A stretch of 9,104 nucleotides of DNA, taken from assembly GCA_028711355.1 (NCBI GenBank), contig JAQTSL010000134.1:1-9104 (forward strand). The letters run 5' to 3'. This stretch comes from Rhodoferax sp. (GTDB lineage: Bacteria > Pseudomonadota > Gammaproteobacteria > Burkholderiales > Burkholderiaceae_C). The notes under the pieces are model-generated. The model made no database searches. It was not told the origin of the DNA and worked only from the letters and a program-made list of their open reading frames with translations. Below are positions 5,813 to 9,104 of this stretch, one piece after another (position 1 is the stretch's first letter; every line of letters starts with the position of its first letter). A program made the position numbers and the translations under genes.

Positions 5813-7234
5813 TTAGTCTATAGCAAATATCTTGCCAGGATTGAGGATGTTGTGCGGGTCCAGTGCGTGCTTGATGGCGCGCATCATGGCCACGCCACCG
5901 GCGCCGGTTTCTTCCAGCAAAAAGCCCATTTTGTGCAGGCCGACGCCGTGTTCGCCGGTGCAGGTGCCGCCCAGCTCCAGCGCGCGGCGCACCAGCTTCT
6001 GATTGAGCGCTTCGGCGCGCTCGCGTTCTTCGGGCTGGTCCGGGTCGATCAGGTAGCCCATGTGAAAGTTGCCGTCGCCGACATGGCCGACCATGAAGTA
6101 CGGGATGCCGCTCATCCGCGCTTCATCCACACTGGCCAACACCGCGTCGGCCAGGCTTGAGATCGGCACGCAGGCGTCGGTGGTGATGGCCTTGCAGCCC
6201 GGGCGCGACTGCAGGCCGGCAAAGTAGGCGTTGTGGCGCGCCGTCCACAGCCGCGTGCGCTGCTCTGGCGTGCTGGCCCAGGCAAAGGCGTGGCCGTGGT
6301 TGTCGGCGGCGATGGTCTGCACCGTTGCTACCTGCTCCTGCACCCCGGCCGGTGAACCGTGGAATTCCATCAGTAGCAACGCGGCCTCGGGCAGCGTCAG
6401 CTTGGAATGCACATTGACCAGCCGCACCGTGGTGGCATCGAGCAGTTCGCAGCGCGCAATCGGCACGCCCAGTTGGATGATGGTCATGGTGGTTTGCACC
6501 GCGTCGGACAAATTGTCAAAACTGACGGTGGCGGCCATCACCGCCTCGGGCAGCGGATACAGCTTGACCGTCACGGCGGTGATGATGCCCAGCGTGCCCT
6601 CGCTGCCCACCAGCAAGCGTGTCAGGTCGTAGCCGGCGCTGCTTTTTTTGGCGCGGGTGCCGGTGCGGATCACTTCACCACTGGCCGTGACCACTTCAAG
6701 CGCCAATACGTTTTCGCGCATGGTGCCGTAGCGCACCGCGTTGGTGCCGCTGGCACGGGTGGCGGCCATGCCACCGAGCGAGGCATCGGCACCCGGGTCA
6801 ATCGGAAAAAACAGCCCGGTGGACTTGACCGCAACGTTGAGCGCAGTGCGCGTCACGCCCGGCTGCACCGTTACCGTCAAATCGTCAGCGTCGATCGCCA
6901 ACACCTGGTTCATGCGGCTCACATCAAGGCTGATGCCGCCTTGCACCGCCAACAAATGGCCTTCGAGCGAGGAGCCCACGCCAAACGCAATCACCGGCAC
7001 CTGGTACTGCGCAGCCAGCTTGACGACGTCGCTCACGTCTTGCGTGCTCTGGGCAAATACCACGGCTTGCGGTGGCGGCACGGTAAAGGCCGATTCGTCT
7101 CGACCGTGTTGCTCGCGCACCGCCTGTGCGCTGGAAAACTGCACTCCAAAACGGGTTTTGAGTGCCTCCAGCAGCGCCACCGGGACTGGACGGGGGGTGA
7201 ATGTCGGCTGCAGATTGGTAACGGGTGAATTCAT
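5813..7234 (-). CDS. FAD-linked D-lactate/2-hydroxyacid dehydrogenase (GlcD/Dld family)
   Basis: This 473-residue flavoprotein of the FAD-binding-4/FAD-oxidase-C family oxidises D-lactate or a related 2-hydroxyacid, usually passing electrons to cytochrome c or quinone. The PCMH FAD-binding domain occupies about residues 50-230: FGVGSSLEGH (84-93), PGADASLGGMAATRASGTNA (147-166) and LLVGSEGTLGIIT (207-219). The C-terminal catalytic domain has HVGDGNFH (384-391), GEHGVGLHK (427-435) and the closing DPHNILNPGKIF (459-470). Overall it looks most like cytochrome-type D-lactate dehydrogenase (LDHD/DLD1). The GlcD subunit of glycolate oxidase is the main alternative, but no glcE or glcF gene is adjacent. 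The ATG at 7234 is chosen because it gives the normal family length; the open frame extends 81 codons further upstream, but that stretch overlaps amrS and does not look like protein. No twin-arginine or membrane segment is seen. It ends with TAA. Confidence 0.9.
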   Translation of the reverse strand: MNSPVTNLQPTFTPRPVPVALLEALKTRFGVQFSSAQAVREQHGRDESAFTVPPPQAVVFAQSTQDVSDVVKLAAQYQVPVIAFGVGSSLEGHLLAVQGGISLDVSRMNQVLAIDADDLTVTVQPGVTRTALNVAVKSTGLFFPIDPGADASLGGMAATRASGTNAVRYGTMRENVLALEVVTASGEVIRTGTRAKKSSAGYDLTRLLVGSEGTLGIITAVTVKLYPLPEAVMAATVSFDNLSDAVQTTMTIIQLGVPIARCELLDATTVRLVNVHSKLTLPEAALLLMEFHGSPAGVQEQVATVQTIAADNHGHAFAWASTPEQRTRLWTARHNAYFAGLQSRPGCKAITTDACVPISSLADAVLASVDEARMSGIPYFMVGHVGDGNFHMGYLIDPDQPEERERAEALNQKLVRRALELGGTCTGEHGVGLHKMGFLLEETGAGGVAMMRAIKHALDPHNILNPGKIFAID

Positions 7235-7259
7235 GTTGTGTGTTCCAGGATGGGGCTTG

Positions 7260-7265
7260 ATTATC
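7260..7265 (-). promoter_or_regulatory. Candidate -10 box of the FAD dehydrogenase promoter
   Basis: GATAAT on the minus strand matches five of six bases of a sigma-70 -10 box and lies 25 nt before the ATG at 7234. No good -35 is seen at 16-18 nt spacing; the left arm of the inverted repeat occupies that place. This would give a short leader of roughly 20 nt. Confidence 0.35.
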
Positions 7266-7267
7266 CA

Positions 7268-7390
7268 ATTCAAAATGAGGTGGTGCAGCCGCGATGGTGC
7301 TGGCAGATTTGGGGGCAGATTACAGGTTTTATGGGGTCGGATTCCAAAAACCGCTAGCACCAGCACAACCTGCACCACCTCACTTTGAAT
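7268..7390. repeat. Imperfect long inverted repeat between amrS and the FAD dehydrogenase
   Basis: The outer arms at 7268-7288 and 7370-7390 are inverted copies that match at 20 of 21 positions and contain GAGGTGGTGCAG and CTGCACCACCTC. A second inner pair, GGTGCT (7296-7301) with AGCACC (7356-7361), extends the stem after an internal loop. The arms are 81 nt apart. The repeat fills most of the 172-bp gap and starts 17 bp after the amrS stop in the direction of transcription. It could be a MITE-like remnant, an RNA hairpin that separates the two genes, or a pair of regulator sites next to the dehydrogenase promoter. No target-site duplication is evident, and there is no T-run for an intrinsic terminator. 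Confidence 0.75.
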
Positions 7391-7406
7391 CGCACCCCGC
7401 ACAACG

Positions 7407-8501
7407 TCATCGGCCAATGGCAACCGGGATGCGCTGGCGGCCAAAGTGACCGGGCTGGGCGTCAAACCGCCCGGCAATCACTGTGCCACAGTCCAGGCAG
7501 CGGCCACTGGCGTCGAGCCGGTAGCGTTTGATCAGGTACCAGTCGCGTTCGATCAACGGCCCCTGGCACGCTGGGCAAAAGGTGGTGTCGCCGGCCGCGT
7601 GATGCACGTTGCCGGTATAGACAAAGTGCAAACCGGCCTGGAGCGCGATGTCGCGCGCGCGCAGCAACGTGATCAGTGGTGTGGCGGGCACGTCGGGCAT
7701 TTTGTGGTCGGGGTGAAACGCCGAAAAATGCAGCGGAACGTCGGGCCCCAGTTCGGTCATGAGCCACTGGCACATCGCCGTGATTTCGGCATCCGAGTCG
7801 TTGTGGCCGGGAATCAGCAGCGTGGTGATTTCAAACCACACCTCGGTTTCGTGCTTCAGATAAACCAGCGTGTCGAGCACCGGCTGCAGGTGCGAGCCGG
7901 TCAATTGCCAGTAAAAGTCGTCGCTAAAGGCTTTCAGATCGACATTGGCCGCGTCGATCTTGGCGTAGAAGTCGCGCCGCGCCGCATCGTGCATATAGCC
8001 CGCCGTGACCGCCACCGTTTTGATTCCGCGCGCGTGGCAAGCGTCAGCCACGTCGATCGCGTATTCGGCAAAGATCACCGGGTCGTTGTAGGTAAAGGCG
8101 ACACTCTTGCACCCGCTGCTTGCGGCCGCGTCGGCGATCATGGCGGGTGTAGCCACATCCATCAGGCGGTCCATGTCGCGCGATTTGCTGATGTCCCAGT
8201 TCTGACAGAACTTGCACGCCAGGTTGCAGCCGGCGGTGCCAAACGACAACACGCTGGAGCCAGGGTAGAACTGATTGAGCGGTTTTTTCTCGATCGGGTC
8301 GATGCAAAAGCCTGATGAGCGGCCATAGGTGGCGAGCACCATCTGCGGGCCCAGCCGCTGGCGCACAAAACAAGCGCCGCGCTGGCCGTCGTGCAGGCGG
8401 CAGTCGCGCGGGCACAGGTCGCACTGCATACGGCCGTCGTCCAGCCAATGCCAGTAGCGTGCCGGATAGGCCGCTTCGGGGGGCAAGGCGAACGCTGTCA
8501 T
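7407..8501 (-). CDS. amrS: AmmeMemoRadiSam system radical SAM enzyme
   Basis: This 364-residue radical S-adenosylmethionine protein is related to pyruvate-formate-lyase-activating enzymes. The [4Fe-4S]-binding CxxxCxxC is CNLACKFC (C92, C96, C99). A Cys-rich N-terminus (C27, C30, C34, C44; QCDLCPRDC) typical of this AmrS family precedes it. A C-terminal pair of CxxC motifs (C309/C312 and C335/C338) looks like a zinc-ribbon or rubredoxin-like metal knuckle. The body contains the expected partial TIM barrel with AFTYNDP, VDLKAF and LLIPGHND. The system is defined by co-occurrence of AMMECR1-like, Memo-like and radical SAM proteins; its biochemical product is not known to me. The ATG at 8501 overlaps the amrA stop (ATGA), so the two are translationally coupled. 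It ends with TGA. Confidence 0.93.
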   Translation of the reverse strand: MTAFALPPEAAYPARYWHWLDDGRMQCDLCPRDCRLHDGQRGACFVRQRLGPQMVLATYGRSSGFCIDPIEKKPLNQFYPGSSVLSFGTAGCNLACKFCQNWDISKSRDMDRLMDVATPAMIADAAASSGCKSVAFTYNDPVIFAEYAIDVADACHARGIKTVAVTAGYMHDAARRDFYAKIDAANVDLKAFSDDFYWQLTGSHLQPVLDTLVYLKHETEVWFEITTLLIPGHNDSDAEITAMCQWLMTELGPDVPLHFSAFHPDHKMPDVPATPLITLLRARDIALQAGLHFVYTGNVHHAAGDTTFCPACQGPLIERDWYLIKRYRLDASGRCLDCGTVIAGRFDAQPGHFGRQRIPVAIGR

Positions 8502-9091
8502 GACGTGCTGTTTTCTTTGTATTTGGCCACTGTGTAGCGCTGCAATTGCACGCCAGCAGCCCAGAAATCGGCGCTCAGGCCAGCCTTGCGTTTGAGGTGT
8601 GCCATGAATTCGCGCTGGTCTGGCAACTGCTCCCAGACCTGTGGCAAAAAGGTGCTGCGGTATCCCTGAAAGCTGAAAACAATACCGTCAATGCCGGGGC
8701 GCAACTGCGCCAGTGCGTCGGCCTGGCTGTCAAAGTGCAGCGCTTGCAATGGCGACAGCAACGAGACCTCGACCTTGGTGGCGGGCAGCTCTTGCAACTT
8801 CAGCGGCGCAAAGCGTGGGTCGTGCAGGGCGGCGGCGACGGCGTTGGCTTTGACGTCGTCCAACAGCGGGCGATGCGCCATCAATGAACCGATACAGCCG
8901 CGCAGTTCACCGTTTTGCGTGAGTGTGACAAACGTGGCGCCCGGCTCGCGCAGCCAGGCTGCGCTGTCAGCCGCGTGCGTGGGCTGGCCCAGCACGCTGG
9001 CGATGGCGGCGCGTGCCAGCGCCAGCAGGATGGGGCCGTGCGACGCAAAGCCATCACGGCCTTCGTTTTGGTGCGAAGTTGGGGTTGTCAT
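8498..9091 (-). CDS. amrA: AmmeMemoRadiSam system protein A (AMMECR1 domain)
   Basis: This 197-residue AMMECR1-domain protein has the hallmark LRGCIG (63-68), preceded by FVTLTQNGE and followed by the family pattern AAALHDPRFAPL. Further conserved parts are VEVSLLSPL and GIVFSFQGYRSTFLPQVWEQL. The conserved Cys in LRGCIG is presumed functional, but its role is not established. The ATG at 9091 gives the normal family length. The sequence just upstream can be read as an ORF ending in TGA that overlaps this ATG by ATGA. That would suit a directly coupled amrB (Memo-family) gene outside the window, but only 13 bases are visible. Its 3' end overlaps amrS by four bases, which indicates an operon. 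Confidence 0.93.
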   Translation of the reverse strand: MTTPTSHQNEGRDGFASHGPILLALARAAIASVLGQPTHAADSAAWLREPGATFVTLTQNGELRGCIGSLMAHRPLLDDVKANAVAAALHDPRFAPLKLQELPATKVEVSLLSPLQALHFDSQADALAQLRPGIDGIVFSFQGYRSTFLPQVWEQLPDQREFMAHLKRKAGLSADFWAAGVQLQRYTVAKYKENSTS

Positions 9092-9104
9092 GCCGGGCTC
9101 GATT

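Noticed and set aside
7235..7477. 81-codon N-terminal extension of the FAD dehydrogenase
   Set aside because: It overlaps the 3' end of amrS and reads through the inverted repeat. The family starts near the ATG at 7234, which gives the usual length.

Overview
The window is GC-rich chromosomal DNA, and protein style and gene content suggest a betaproteobacterium of the Burkholderiales, most likely Comamonadaceae (Rhodoferax/Polaromonas-like). That placement is an impression from the sequences, not a database result. All seven supported genes lie on the minus strand, so transcription runs from high to low coordinates. No rRNA, tRNA, CRISPR array, transposase or phage gene is visible.

From the right edge: amrA (AMMECR1 domain) and amrS (radical SAM) overlap by four bases and form the end of an AmmeMemoRadiSam operon. 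The AmrB/Memo partner is probably just outside the window. After a 123-bp imperfect inverted repeat comes a 473-residue FAD-linked D-lactate/2-hydroxyacid dehydrogenase of the GlcD/Dld family. Next is a spacer with a small palindromic element, then a stand-alone FAS1-like (hotdog, MaoC/HTD2-type) acyl-CoA hydratase/dehydratase.

The centre holds a large c-di-GMP signalling protein with the domain order hemerythrin - PAS - PAS - GGDEF - EAL - CZB (zinc-binding). Its natural ATG start is at 4581, but an in-frame amber codon (4468-4470) interrupts the hemerythrin domain between helices A and B. All seven expected di-iron ligands are present on the two sides of that stop. A naive ORF call starts at a TTG (4437) and loses the first quarter or more of the oxygen-binding fold. 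Between this gene and a small TPR protein lies an array of four near-identical 69-bp units, each carrying a 15-bp-stem hairpin, filling the whole intergenic gap. A second copy of the small palindromic element follows the TPR gene. The window ends inside an MFS transporter whose 3' end is cut off.

The observations most worth checking are the amber codon in an otherwise intact oxygen/zinc/c-di-GMP sensor, the tandem hairpin array directly after that gene, and the two dispersed palindromic elements whose stems differ by a compensatory base pair. I saw no defence system or other clearly new multi-gene system.
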